Positions 46,284 to 54,628 of a DNA stretch of 64,000 bases are shown piece after piece. A program made the position numbers and the translations under genes. Numbering within the stretch: the stretch's first letter is position 1; each line of letters begins with the position of its first letter. The stretch comes from Tepidanaerobacter sp. EBM-38 (GTDB lineage: Bacteria; Bacillota; Thermosediminibacteria; Thermosediminibacterales; Tepidanaerobacteraceae): NCBI GenBank assembly GCA_001896545.1, contig MPOT01000025.1, forward strand, positions 62,001 through 126,000, written 5' to 3'. The notes beneath the pieces were generated by a model that saw only the letters and a list, made by a program, of their open reading frames with translations, did no database searches and was not told the DNA's origin.

Positions 46284-47444
46284 ATGTCAGTTTTAGCCAT
46301 TAAAAACATAGGGATCTTGGTTACCGGAGATATTAATAATCCTATATCAGAGGCAAATACCGTTGTTGTAGAAGATGGAAAAATCAAGAGGATTGGCGAT
46401 GAGAAACTACTAGAAAAGTTTCAGTGCGATAAAGTTATAGATGCTCAAGGAACAACTGTAACACCGGGGCTTATAGACTCTCACGTACACCCTGTTATAG
46501 GTGATTTCACACCAAGACAAAACATGTTAGGGTTTATTAACAGTTCACTTCACGGTGGAGTAACAACCATGATATCCGCAGGTGAATGCCATACCCCGGG
46601 AAGACCAAAAGACGTTGAAGGAACAAAGGCCCTTGCTCTACTTGCCTATAAGTCTTCTAAAAATGCTAGACCCGGTGGTGTTAAACTTCACGGTGGTGGA
46701 TTAATATTAGAAAAGGGATTGACGGAAAAAGATTTCGAGGAATTAGCAAAGCAGGGCGTTTGGATAGTTGGCGAGATAGGCCTTGGTACAGTTAACAATC
46801 CAAAGGAAGCAGCACCAATGGTAGAGTGGGCTAAAAAATACGGTTTTAAAGTCATGATGCATACGGGAGGAACCTCGATTCCGGGTAGCACTACTATAAC
46901 AGCGGAAGATGTTATGACAGTGAATCCAGATGTTGTATCACATTTAAACGGTGGTCCCACAGCGATTTCTTTAAACGAAGTTAAAAAACTTATAGACGAA
47001 ACATCCTATGCCTTAGAACTTGTCCAGTGTGGAAATTTCAAAGTATTAAAGCAAGCAGTAGAATGGCTTAATGAAAAAGGGCAACTTGATAGAATAATAC
47101 TCGGTAACGATTCACCATCAGGCACAGGAATAATAACACTTGGAATATTGAGATCAATTGCCTATATAGCTTCTATGGCGGGGATTCCTGCTGAAAAGGC
47201 CATATGTATGGCTACAGGTAATACGGCAAGGATATATGGGTTAAATGTTGGAATTATCGAAGAAGGCCGTGAAGCTGATTTTGTAATCATGGATGCACCT
47301 ATGGGGTCCGTAGGAGAAGATTGCCTAAAGGCACTCGAAGCGGGTGATTTACCTGGAATTTCAATGGTTATAATCGATGGAAATATTGCTGTTTCTAAAA
47401 GTAGGAATACGCCACCACCTGTAACCAAAGCGGCAATATGCTAA
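46284..47444 (+). CDS. ena: Enamidase, first copy
   Basis: 386 residues, amidohydrolase superfamily, bifunctional Fe-Zn enzyme that hydrolyses 1,4,5,6-tetrahydro-6-oxonicotinate to ammonia and 2-formylglutarate. Motifs: TVTPGLIDSHVHPVIGDF (H-x-H ligands), KLHGGGLILEKGL, GEIGLG, MMHTGGTSIPGS, VSHLNGGPTAI and LGNDSPSGTG (catalytic Asp). A second, roughly 80% identical copy lies at 55689. This one sits with a DUF1185 protein and a flavoprotein rather than with hnr. aaggaggc precedes the ATG. Confidence 0.9.
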   Translation: MSVLAIKNIGILVTGDINNPISEANTVVVEDGKIKRIGDEKLLEKFQCDKVIDAQGTTVTPGLIDSHVHPVIGDFTPRQNMLGFINSSLHGGVTTMISAGECHTPGRPKDVEGTKALALLAYKSSKNARPGGVKLHGGGLILEKGLTEKDFEELAKQGVWIVGEIGLGTVNNPKEAAPMVEWAKKYGFKVMMHTGGTSIPGSTTITAEDVMTVNPDVVSHLNGGPTAISLNEVKKLIDETSYALELVQCGNFKVLKQAVEWLNEKGQLDRIILGNDSPSGTGIITLGILRSIAYIASMAGIPAEKAICMATGNTARIYGLNVGIIEEGREADFVIMDAPMGSVGEDCLKALEAGDLPGISMVIIDGNIAVSKSRNTPPPVTKAAIC

Positions 47445-47659
47445 GAAAACAATATATGTTTATATGAGTGTTTAAAAGGGAGCAAATAGATTATCACATG
47501 ATTCTAATTAATAATGATAAATGCAAGCGATGCTACACTGAAATAAGCCATAGAATTGGGTGCAACTAGAGTTTATAGTAAGCAATGGAGGTGATAGCAC
47601 TTTTACATTTAAACAGACGCGTTTATTAATGTTGGAATTATCAAAGAATTGGTCATTTG

Positions 47660-47691
47660 CCTTGGGAATGAAATTATAGTCATCCCCAAGG
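47660..47691 (+). repeat. Imperfect hairpin downstream of the first enamidase gene
   Basis: CCTTGGGAATGA (47660-47671) and TCATCCCCAAGG (47680-47691) pair with one mismatch. No T-run follows. I see no gene in 47445-47728. Confidence 0.6.
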
Positions 47692-47728
47692 TATAGCTTA
47701 AAAAATAATGAAGGGAGTAATTTGGATT

Positions 47729-48316
47729 ATGGATGTAAAAATAAGAAAGTTTTACACCATTGTTGAAGAGATCAAGAGCGATGGCGGAAAAGAAATTGAA
47801 GGTAAACCCCACAAACGGGCTGCTGCTGCAGTAGTAATTGAAAATCCATTTGCAGGTAAATATGTAGAGGATTTATCGCCATTGACAGAGTGGAGCGTAG
47901 AAATCGCACCAATACTGACCCAAAAAGCCCTTGCTGCCGCTGGCATGAATAAAACAGAAGTGGAAAGCTATGGAAAAGCAGCTATAGTCGGCGGAAATGG
48001 AGAGTTAGAACACGCAGCGGCACTTCTTCACCCAAAACTGGGCAAACCCTTTAGAGACGAAGTTAATGGAGGCAAGGCAATAATACCATCAGCTAAAAAG
48101 ATGGGATATCCAGGGTGCGCCATAGATGTACCACTGCATTTCAAGGATGCGGCTTTTGTCAGATCGCATTTTGATGCTATGGAAGTAAGAGTACCTGACG
48201 CACCTAGAGACAATGAGATAGTTTTAATACTTTCTGTTACTAACTGTGGCAGGCCTCACCCGAGAGTTGGCGGACTTACAAAAGAAGAAGCCAAATGCGA
48301 AGATGGTTTATGGTAA
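47729..48316 (+). CDS. AA_synth/DUF1185-family protein
   Basis: About 195 residues; ATG at 47729 with gaaggga upstream (frame open from 47708). Family signatures: KIRKFYTIVEEIKSDGGKEIEGKPHKRAAAAVVIENPFAG in part, ALAAAGMNKTEVESYGKAAIVG, ELEHAAALLHPKLGKPFR and NCGRPHPRVGG. The family is annotated as amino acid synthesis, with a chorismate-mutase-like fold but no proven reaction, and is often found near ring-opening amidohydrolases. Here it sits between an enamidase and a flavoprotein, so a role in heterocycle breakdown is an inference. Confidence 0.8.
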   Translation: MDVKIRKFYTIVEEIKSDGGKEIEGKPHKRAAAAVVIENPFAGKYVEDLSPLTEWSVEIAPILTQKALAAAGMNKTEVESYGKAAIVGGNGELEHAAALLHPKLGKPFRDEVNGGKAIIPSAKKMGYPGCAIDVPLHFKDAAFVRSHFDAMEVRVPDAPRDNEIVLILSVTNCGRPHPRVGGLTKEEAKCEDGLW

Positions 48317-48382
48317 TACCATTGCCAGGCGGGGGATTTCCCTACCTGGCAAAACAACATTTCTTATTTAAGGAGCAAAAGC

Positions 48383-49891
48383 ATGCTTCAAATAATGAAT
48401 ATAGGAATTACAGATGTAGCAGTAATAGGTGGTGGGCTTGCAGCCATGTATGCAGCTTTGGAAGCAAGCAACTATGATAAATCCGTAGTCATTATATCAA
48501 AAAAACCTGTGGGTAGATCCGGTGCTTCTGTTATTTCTAAATCGGTTCATAGGTTTCCCCCTGACCATTTAAAGGAGAAGCTTTCATATAAAAATAAGAT
48601 TATTGAGGCTGGCAGATATATTAATAATAGGGATTTAGTAGATACTTTCGTAGAGCATGCCTCACAAAAAATGGATAATATTGAAAAGTTAAAAGTCGGA
48701 TTGAACTTTAAAGAAAAACTTATAGATGGCAAGAATCATAAATATTTTGCTGCATGCAAGCCTAAGATGGGCAAACATCTTACTATACCGCTTTCGAACA
48801 TTATAAAAACTAAAGACAACATAAATATAATGGAAGGATACATGGCAGTTCAGATAGTAATAGAAAGAGATACTGTCTGCGGAATTTTAATAGAAAATAA
48901 GAATCGCCTATATTTTCTCGGTGCAAAAGCTGTGGTAATTGCGACAGGTGGAGGAGGATATAATTACATCCAAACTAGCAATACCAATGACTTAACCGGG
49001 GACGGGTATGCTATGGCCTTAAGAGCTGGCTTGCCTTTGATAGATATGGAGTTTATTCAGTTCTACCCATATAGAACAGTATATCCCTTTCAACACGATA
49101 TTTTCCCAGATATTTTTAGCCATGGGGCTAAATACTTAAACGAAAAAGGCGAAAGATTTATGGATAAGTATCCCAAAAAGGAGCTGGAGAACAGAGATAT
49201 TTTATCTCGTGAAATGTTTTTTCAAAAGGAAATATATCTTAATATAGAGGATTGCGACAAGGATTTTATGAAAGAAGAATGTGATGACTTATACGACAAT
49301 TATTTAAAATATAAAGGTGAGCAAATCAAAGTTTCACCTGTTGCTCATTTTATGATGGGCGGCGTTAAAATAAATGCAGATACATCTACAGATGTAAGAG
49401 GATTATTCTGTTGCGGAGAAGTAGCCGGAGGTTTACATGGAGCAAATCGGTTAGCGGGGCATGCCCTTACTGAAACTGTAGTATTTGGTCATATTGCAGG
49501 AGAGGAATCCGCTCATTATGCTGGAAGCAAAACAAAGATTTCTGTAAACTTTGTTAAAGAAGAAACTGCTAATTGGGTTCCTAATATAGGCGAGGAGAGT
49601 CCAACGAATATAAAAAATATATTAAGAAGAAATATGTGGGAATCAGCAGGAATTGTTAGGAATGAAGATGATCTGCAACGAGCAAAAGATAAAGTAGAAG
49701 AACTAGAACAACAAATAAAAAACTTAAAACCTCTAAAATTGAGAGATTGGATTGAATGCCAAAATATGATCCAGACCTCAAAAATGATAATAGATTCTTG
49801 TATTTTAAGAAAAGAGAGTAGAGGAGCACACTATAGATCTGACTTTCCTGAAGAAGATATTAATTGGCAGCGGAATATAATAATAAACTAA
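48383..49891 (+). CDS. Fumarate-reductase/aspartate-oxidase-like flavoprotein
   Basis: 502 residues, FAD_binding_2 superfamily. FAD-binding VAVIGGGLAAMYAALEA (about 12-28), KPVGRSGASVIS (Ser-Gly loop), ATGGGGYNY, DLTGDGYAMALRAGLPLIDMEFIQFYP, the conserved His of SPVAHFMMGGV and GLHGANRLAGHAL; the tail has SRGAHYRSDFPEED. No signal peptide, heme or iron-sulfur motif, so it is a soluble dehydrogenase or reductase. Enzymes of this type reduce activated C=C bonds or oxidise amino acids. Its place among nicotinate genes is unexplained by the E. barkeri pathway. Confidence 0.78.
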   Translation: MLQIMNIGITDVAVIGGGLAAMYAALEASNYDKSVVIISKKPVGRSGASVISKSVHRFPPDHLKEKLSYKNKIIEAGRYINNRDLVDTFVEHASQKMDNIEKLKVGLNFKEKLIDGKNHKYFAACKPKMGKHLTIPLSNIIKTKDNINIMEGYMAVQIVIERDTVCGILIENKNRLYFLGAKAVVIATGGGGYNYIQTSNTNDLTGDGYAMALRAGLPLIDMEFIQFYPYRTVYPFQHDIFPDIFSHGAKYLNEKGERFMDKYPKKELENRDILSREMFFQKEIYLNIEDCDKDFMKEECDDLYDNYLKYKGEQIKVSPVAHFMMGGVKINADTSTDVRGLFCCGEVAGGLHGANRLAGHALTETVVFGHIAGEESAHYAGSKTKISVNFVKEETANWVPNIGEESPTNIKNILRRNMWESAGIVRNEDDLQRAKDKVEELEQQIKNLKPLKLRDWIECQNMIQTSKMIIDSCILRKESRGAHYRSDFPEEDINWQRNIIIN

Positions 49892-50730
49892 ATAAATACT
49901 TCAAACCACATATAAAAATGCTCATTTTCAGCCTTAGCAACATTACAATTCATAGTAGAAAAATTTAAAAAGAATTACCCATTCATGCTTATTAACCTAC
50001 ATCTATCAATCTCATAATCATTCTTAACGCTATTAAACGATTGTTCTGAAGCAAAATCCCATAACTTAGTTATACCTAAATTCAGATAAAGGACCCCAAA
50101 CTCGGTCAAACCTATAATAATAGTTACAAAAAATATTTTAGCAATTTAAAAATATCAAGTTTGTTTTGGAACGTATATTCAAAATAATATCTTAGATTTA
50201 AATAATATCTCACAAATTATGCGAATACAATCAATTTAATAACAGCTACGAGTAAGTTCGGAAACAGGAAAAAATGCCTGTAAAAAACCAATAAAAGCAC
50301 TAAAAATAACAAAACAAAAACTTTTAAGCTGTGAAAGCAAAAAAAAACAAAATGAGAGTAAGGAAACAAATATCAGGCTAAAAAAATGCAAAAAGAAATA
50401 CCAATTCTTGCGGCTTATTACCCGAGAACATTCAATCTCATAACTCTTAGAGCAAATAGGAACACATACCCATTAACACTTGCTGCTGCCGTTAAAACAT
50501 AAGGAGGTGGTACACTCAAAAAAAGAAGTTACCAAAAGGTGTAACAAGGAGAGGCTGTTTTTTCCATAATAATACTAAGTATTATTATGGAAGACCCCTG
50601 ATTTGTGTAAACGGTCTTTAGTTATAAAGAGAAAAAATGAAACTTTTTTAAGAGGCTCTAAACCTTGCGGTTATTAGGTTTAATTACTCTGGATTTAAAC
50701 TAATTTTATTTTATACAAGGAGGGTATAAA
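49892..50730. other. 839-bp stretch without intact genes
   Basis: A/T-rich sequence with no intact frame. On the minus strand, 49975-50110 can be read as a broken peptide (for example LYLNLGITKLWDFASEQS) that loosely recalls IS1634-type transposases; this is weak. On the plus strand at about 50500-50640 a short frame containing KKKLPKGVTRRG follows aaggaggtgg but has no ATG. A palindrome lies at 50562-50592. The stretch may be a mobile-element relic. Confidence 0.4.
50562..50592. repeat. 31-base palindrome upstream of the EIIC-like gene
   Basis: TTCCATAATAATACT (50562-50576), one central A, then the exact complement (50578-50592). There is no T-run after it in either direction, so it is more likely an operator or cruciform than a terminator. 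Confidence 0.8.
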
Positions 50731-51822
50731 ATGTCCGAACAGAAAGAAAAGGGTTTTTCTGCTTATCTAAAAGAGCAAAACATCGAACTCACTTTTGACA
50801 GAATTGGTATCAAAGCTCTTGGTGCTATGGCTCACGGTCTATTTGCGTCATTATTAATCGGTACAATTATTAACACCCTGGGCAATCTACTTAAATTCCC
50901 GTTTCTTAACGAAATTGGTGCCTATGCCACGGCAGGTACCGGCGCAGCCATGGCAGTATCCATCGGTTACGCTTTACAAGCACCTCCCTTCGTTCTTTAT
51001 TCTTTGGTGGCTGTAGGTCAGGCTGCTAACAAATTAGGCGGCGCTGGCGGCCCTTTGGCCGTATTCTTCATTGCCCTTATTGCTGCCTTTTGCGGTATGC
51101 TGGTTTCCAAAAGAACGCGTATTGACTTAATTGTTACACCTTTTGTTACGATTGTTGTAGGCGTCACAGCTGCCTATTTTTTGGCTCCGCCCATCGGTGC
51201 CTTTGCTTCTTGGATTGGCAACATCATTATCTGGGCAACAGAAATGAGGCCATTCATAATGGGAATTCTGGTTTCCGCTATTATGGGTATCGTTCTTACA
51301 CTACCAATTAGCTCTGCGGCACTGGCTGCCGCTTTAGGGCTGGTTGGTCTGGCCGGCGGCGCTGCCCATGCTGGCTGCTGCGCTCACATGATTGGCTTTG
51401 CAGTCGCCTCTTACAGAGAAAATAAAATCGGCGGTTTAGCAGCCCAAGGTCTTGGTACATCCATGCTGCAAATACCTAATCTGTTGAAAAAACCGGTTCT
51501 ATGGATACCAGCAGTGGTTGCTTCTATCATCAATGGCCCTGTTGCTACTGTTGTTTTTAGGCTTAAACAAAACGGACCTCCTATCTCCTCAGGTATGGGC
51601 ACCTCCGGTCTCGTCGGTCCCATCGGCGTTATCACCGGTTGGTATACGCCTTCGGAGCAAGCTCTTGCCCACGGCGAGGTAGCCATGATCCCCACCGCCA
51701 TGGATTGGATTGGCTTAATTATGGTCAGTGTCGTGATCCCGGCGGTAGTAGCTTGGATTGTCTCTGAAATTATGCGCAAGAAGGAAATAATCGAGCCCGG
51801 CGATTTAAAAATCGAGGTCTAA
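50731..51822 (+). CDS. Orphan PTS EIIC-like membrane protein
   Basis: 363 residues, about nine helices, PTS_EIIC_2-type membrane domain: the LTFDRIGIKALGAMAHGLFASLLIG opening, LKFPFLNEIGAYATAGTGAAMAV, GGAAHAGCCAHMIGFAV and NGPPISSGMGTSGLVGPIG. No EIIA or EIIB domain and no PTS genes nearby, so phosphotransfer-driven sugar uptake is doubtful. Position directly before ndhF suggests transport of nicotinate or a product (inference). Codon use is noticeably more G/C-rich than in the neighbours, which suggests recent acquisition. caaggaggg precedes the ATG. Confidence 0.75.
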   Translation: MSEQKEKGFSAYLKEQNIELTFDRIGIKALGAMAHGLFASLLIGTIINTLGNLLKFPFLNEIGAYATAGTGAAMAVSIGYALQAPPFVLYSLVAVGQAANKLGGAGGPLAVFFIALIAAFCGMLVSKRTRIDLIVTPFVTIVVGVTAAYFLAPPIGAFASWIGNIIIWATEMRPFIMGILVSAIMGIVLTLPISSAALAAALGLVGLAGGAAHAGCCAHMIGFAVASYRENKIGGLAAQGLGTSMLQIPNLLKKPVLWIPAVVASIINGPVATVVFRLKQNGPPISSGMGTSGLVGPIGVITGWYTPSEQALAHGEVAMIPTAMDWIGLIMVSVVIPAVVAWIVSEIMRKKEIIEPGDLKIEV

Positions 51823-51843
51823 AGTTAAAGACTCAACCAAAAC

Positions 51844-51874
51844 CCAGAGTAAAGGTAAATAGCCTTTACTCTGG
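51844..51874 (+). repeat. Hairpin between the EIIC-like gene and ndhF
   Basis: CCAGAGTAAAGG (51844-51855) and CCTTTACTCTGG (51863-51874), perfect 12-bp stem. An A-run, not a T-run, follows on the plus strand, so it is not a standard terminator and may stabilise the message. Confidence 0.7.
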
Positions 51875-51923
51875 TAAAAAAATACTTTTTATAATATTGT
51901 AATAAACAAAGGGGGTAGGGTTA

Positions 51924-52796
51924 GTGCAGGAATTCAAATACTTTGCGCCTTCAGATATAAATCAAGCCTTAAAAATTCTTGACAGTGTAAAAGGTGATAA
52001 AAGAATCTTAGCTGGAGGAACTGATCTAGTCATAGCTATTAGAGAAAGGAAAATAAACCCTGAAGTAGTAATTGATCTAAAGAATACCCAAAATTTGAAT
52101 TATATAAAACAGGAAAACGGATACATCAAGATAGGTTCCATGAGCACCTTTACCGATGTTATTGAATCAGAACTCATCAAAAGAAAGGCAAGAGTACTTC
52201 ATGAATCTTGTTATTCAATGGGTTCCCCCCAGATTAGAAACTGGGCTACAATTGGGGGTAACATTATCAATGCTTCACCGGCTACAGATTCTGTACCAGC
52301 CCTTATGGTTCTTGATGCTACAGTTAAGCTTGAGAGTGTTTCGGGGATTAGAGAATTCAAGGTTCAAGATATTTTAAAAGGTATAAATAAGACCAATTTA
52401 AATGAAAATGAGATACTGACAGAAATATCATTTAAGATACCGTCAGAAAACACTGTAACAGGTTTTAGAAAACTTGGTCGGCGTGCCGCTTTATCCATTG
52501 CCAGAATAAGCATAGCATGTCTTATTGAAGTTGAAGAAAACACTATGAGATGTCGAGACGCTAGAATAGCCTTGGGAGCAGTAGCTAAAAATCCTATAAG
52601 GGCGACTTCAGCCGAAGAAGTGCTAATCGGAAAAGATATCTCACAGAAGCTTATTGATGATTGCGTTGAAGTAATATCAGAAATAGCGGTGAAAAATATA
52701 GGAAACAGGCCATCGTTACCTTTCAAGCGACAGAGCATAAAGGGCATTTCAAGGGAATTACTGAATCGACTTTACATGGAATTATGGTCAAACTGA
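51924..52796 (+). CDS. ndhF: Nicotinate dehydrogenase FAD subunit
   Basis: 290 residues from a GTG start after agggggtaggg. FAD-binding medium subunit of the xanthine dehydrogenase family: VKGDKRILAGGTDLVIAIRERK (FAD loop, about 20-41), IKIGSMSTFTDV, SPQIRNWATIGGNIINASPATDSVPAL (second FAD motif) and FRKLGRRAALSIARIS. Passes electrons from the [2Fe-2S] clusters to NADP+. Overlaps the region upstream of the fused ndhS-L gene, whose ribosome site lies at the ndhF stop. Confidence 0.93.
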   Translation: MQEFKYFAPSDINQALKILDSVKGDKRILAGGTDLVIAIRERKINPEVVIDLKNTQNLNYIKQENGYIKIGSMSTFTDVIESELIKRKARVLHESCYSMGSPQIRNWATIGGNIINASPATDSVPALMVLDATVKLESVSGIREFKVQDILKGINKTNLNENEILTEISFKIPSENTVTGFRKLGRRAALSIARISIACLIEVEENTMRCRDARIALGAVAKNPIRATSAEEVLIGKDISQKLIDDCVEVISEIAVKNIGNRPSLPFKRQSIKGISRELLNRLYMELWSN

Positions 52797-52810
52797 TGGA
52801 GGTGACAGGT

Positions 52811-54628
52811 TTGGAAGAAGTAAAAATATCTTTTATTTTAAATGATGAAAGTGTATCGGTGGAGGTAGATCCGAGAAAAAGACTCTTGGATATGTTGAGA
52901 GAGGACTTTTTGCTCACAGGAGTAAAAGAGGGTTGTTCTGTGGGAGAATGTGGTGCTTGCACAGTTTTGATAGATGGGAGAGCGGTAACATCATGCCTTG
53001 TTTTGGCACCACAGGTCAATGGACATAGAGTTACAACTATCGAGGGTCTACAAAAAAATGGAGAGTTACACCCACTTCAACAGGCTTTTATTGATTCCGG
53101 AGCAGTGCAGTGTGGATTTTGCACACCGGGGATGATACTTGCTGCTAAGGCTCTTCTGGACAGAAATCCACATCCAACTCGTGAGGACATAAAAACTGCA
53201 ATTTCAGGAAATCTCTGTCGGTGTACCGGTTATGAAAAGATTATAAAGGCAGTCGAAACAGCTGTAAAATATCTTGAAGGGAAAGATGAAAATAACAGGA
53301 CAAATGATAGAAAAAAGACTGAAACTTTAAAAAAGCTAACTGAAGAAGCTATTTCTGATGATATAAGAGTGATAGGGAAAAGTATTATTCGAAAAGACGC
53401 CTTAAAAAAGACAACCGGAGAAGCTCTTTTTGCTGGCGATATGCGCTTTGAAAATATGCTTTACGGAAAAGTCCTTAGAAGTCAGGTTCCTCATGCAATT
53501 CTGAAGAATATAGATACAACAGATGCTAAAAGTTTGCCCGGTGTAAAAGCGGTTCTGACTTACAAAGATATTCCCGGAGCTAATCGTGTAGGAATCATAC
53601 TAAAAGATGAGCCTGTTTTAGTGGATCATAAAATTGCCCGTATCGGAGATCCCATAGCTTTAGTAGCGGCAGAAACTCAAGAGATAGCCGAGGAGGCTCT
53701 AGAACGGATTAAAGTTGAGTTGGAAGAATTACCGCCCGTAGTCGATGTTAAAGAAGCTATAAAAGAAGATTCTGTAAAAGTTCACGGAGATACAAACATA
53801 ATAGCAATAAAAAACCTTATTAAGGGCGATGTTGAAGAAGGGTTTAGAAAAAGTGACATCATTGTAGAAAACCATTATAAAACTAATTTTGTTTCACATA
53901 TGTTTATTGAACCAGAGTGTGGTATAGGTAGTTATGAAAATGGAGTTATAACTGTGTGGTGCTCTTCACAAAATGTTCACTTTGATCGAGCTGAAGTAGC
54001 TCGTGTTCTAAATATGCCAAGAAGCAAGGTTCGAGTAATCCAGGCAGAAACCGGAGGGGGATTTGGTGGAAAACTAGACATATCCACTCAGTGTTATGCG
54101 GCTTTATTAGCTTATTATACAAAGAGACCAGTAAAAATCATTTACTCTCGAGTAGAGTCTACTATGGCTTCATCTAAACGACACCCAGCTATAATCAGAT
54201 GCAAAACAGGTGCTACCAAGGAAGGAAAGCTGATGGCCTTGGATGCTGATATGATTCTGGATACAGGAGCTTATGCATCTTATGGGCCTGGAGTAATCAC
54301 TAGGACTGTGGTTCATATTACAGGCCCTTATGATATTCCAAATGTAAAAGTTAAAGGTCATTTAGTTTATACAAATAATCCTATGGCTGGCGCTATGAGA
54401 GGTTTCGGTGTCCCTCAAGCAGCGATAGTTCACGAAAGTCAAATGGATATACTGGCAAAAGAGCTAGGGATAAGTCCCTATGAAATAAGAAAAAGAAATG
54501 TTCTAAAACCTGGATCTTACACTGCTACAAACCAACTGCTTACCTCAAGTGTTGGAATAGAAAAGACCTTAGATGCAGCAGTCGAAAAGGCAAAAGAAAT
54601 GTTAAAAGGATGGGAGGGGATTCTGTGA
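52811..54628 (+). CDS. ndhSL: Nicotinate dehydrogenase, fused [2Fe-2S] subunit and large molybdopterin subunit
   Basis: About 605 residues from a TTG at 52811, six bases after ggaggtg; the frame is open from 52784. Residues 1-155 are NdhS: plant-type cluster Cys42, Cys47, Cys50, Cys62 and alpha-helical cluster Cys101, Cys104, Cys136, Cys138. A charged linker (about 156-185) leads into NdhL, with KTTGEALFAGDM, the AETGGGFGGKLDIS molybdopterin contact and AGAMRGFGVPQAA. In E. barkeri ndhS and ndhL are separate genes; here they are one continuous frame, while the L/M split is kept. Active site expected to carry Mo with a labile selenium. Confidence 0.92.
   Translation: MEEVKISFILNDESVSVEVDPRKRLLDMLREDFLLTGVKEGCSVGECGACTVLIDGRAVTSCLVLAPQVNGHRVTTIEGLQKNGELHPLQQAFIDSGAVQCGFCTPGMILAAKALLDRNPHPTREDIKTAISGNLCRCTGYEKIIKAVETAVKYLEGKDENNRTNDRKKTETLKKLTEEAISDDIRVIGKSIIRKDALKKTTGEALFAGDMRFENMLYGKVLRSQVPHAILKNIDTTDAKSLPGVKAVLTYKDIPGANRVGIILKDEPVLVDHKIARIGDPIALVAAETQEIAEEALERIKVELEELPPVVDVKEAIKEDSVKVHGDTNIIAIKNLIKGDVEEGFRKSDIIVENHYKTNFVSHMFIEPECGIGSYENGVITVWCSSQNVHFDRAEVARVLNMPRSKVRVIQAETGGGFGGKLDISTQCYAALLAYYTKRPVKIIYSRVESTMASSKRHPAIIRCKTGATKEGKLMALDADMILDTGAYASYGPGVITRTVVHITGPYDIPNVKVKGHLVYTNNPMAGAMRGFGVPQAAIVHESQMDILAKELGISPYEIRKRNVLKPGSYTATNQLLTSSVGIEKTLDAAVEKAKEMLKGWEGIL

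Noticed and set aside
50655-50680. Sigma-54 promoter before the EIIC-like gene (AGGCTCTAAACCTTGC)
   Set aside because: GG and GC are 11 bases apart instead of 10, and there is no upstream copy of the 13-bp motif.
52784-54628. NdhS-NdhL fusion as a sequencing frameshift
   Set aside because: A single frame runs through both domains with a plausible linker and no internal ribosome site or start at the junction; kept as a real fusion, with resequencing suggested.
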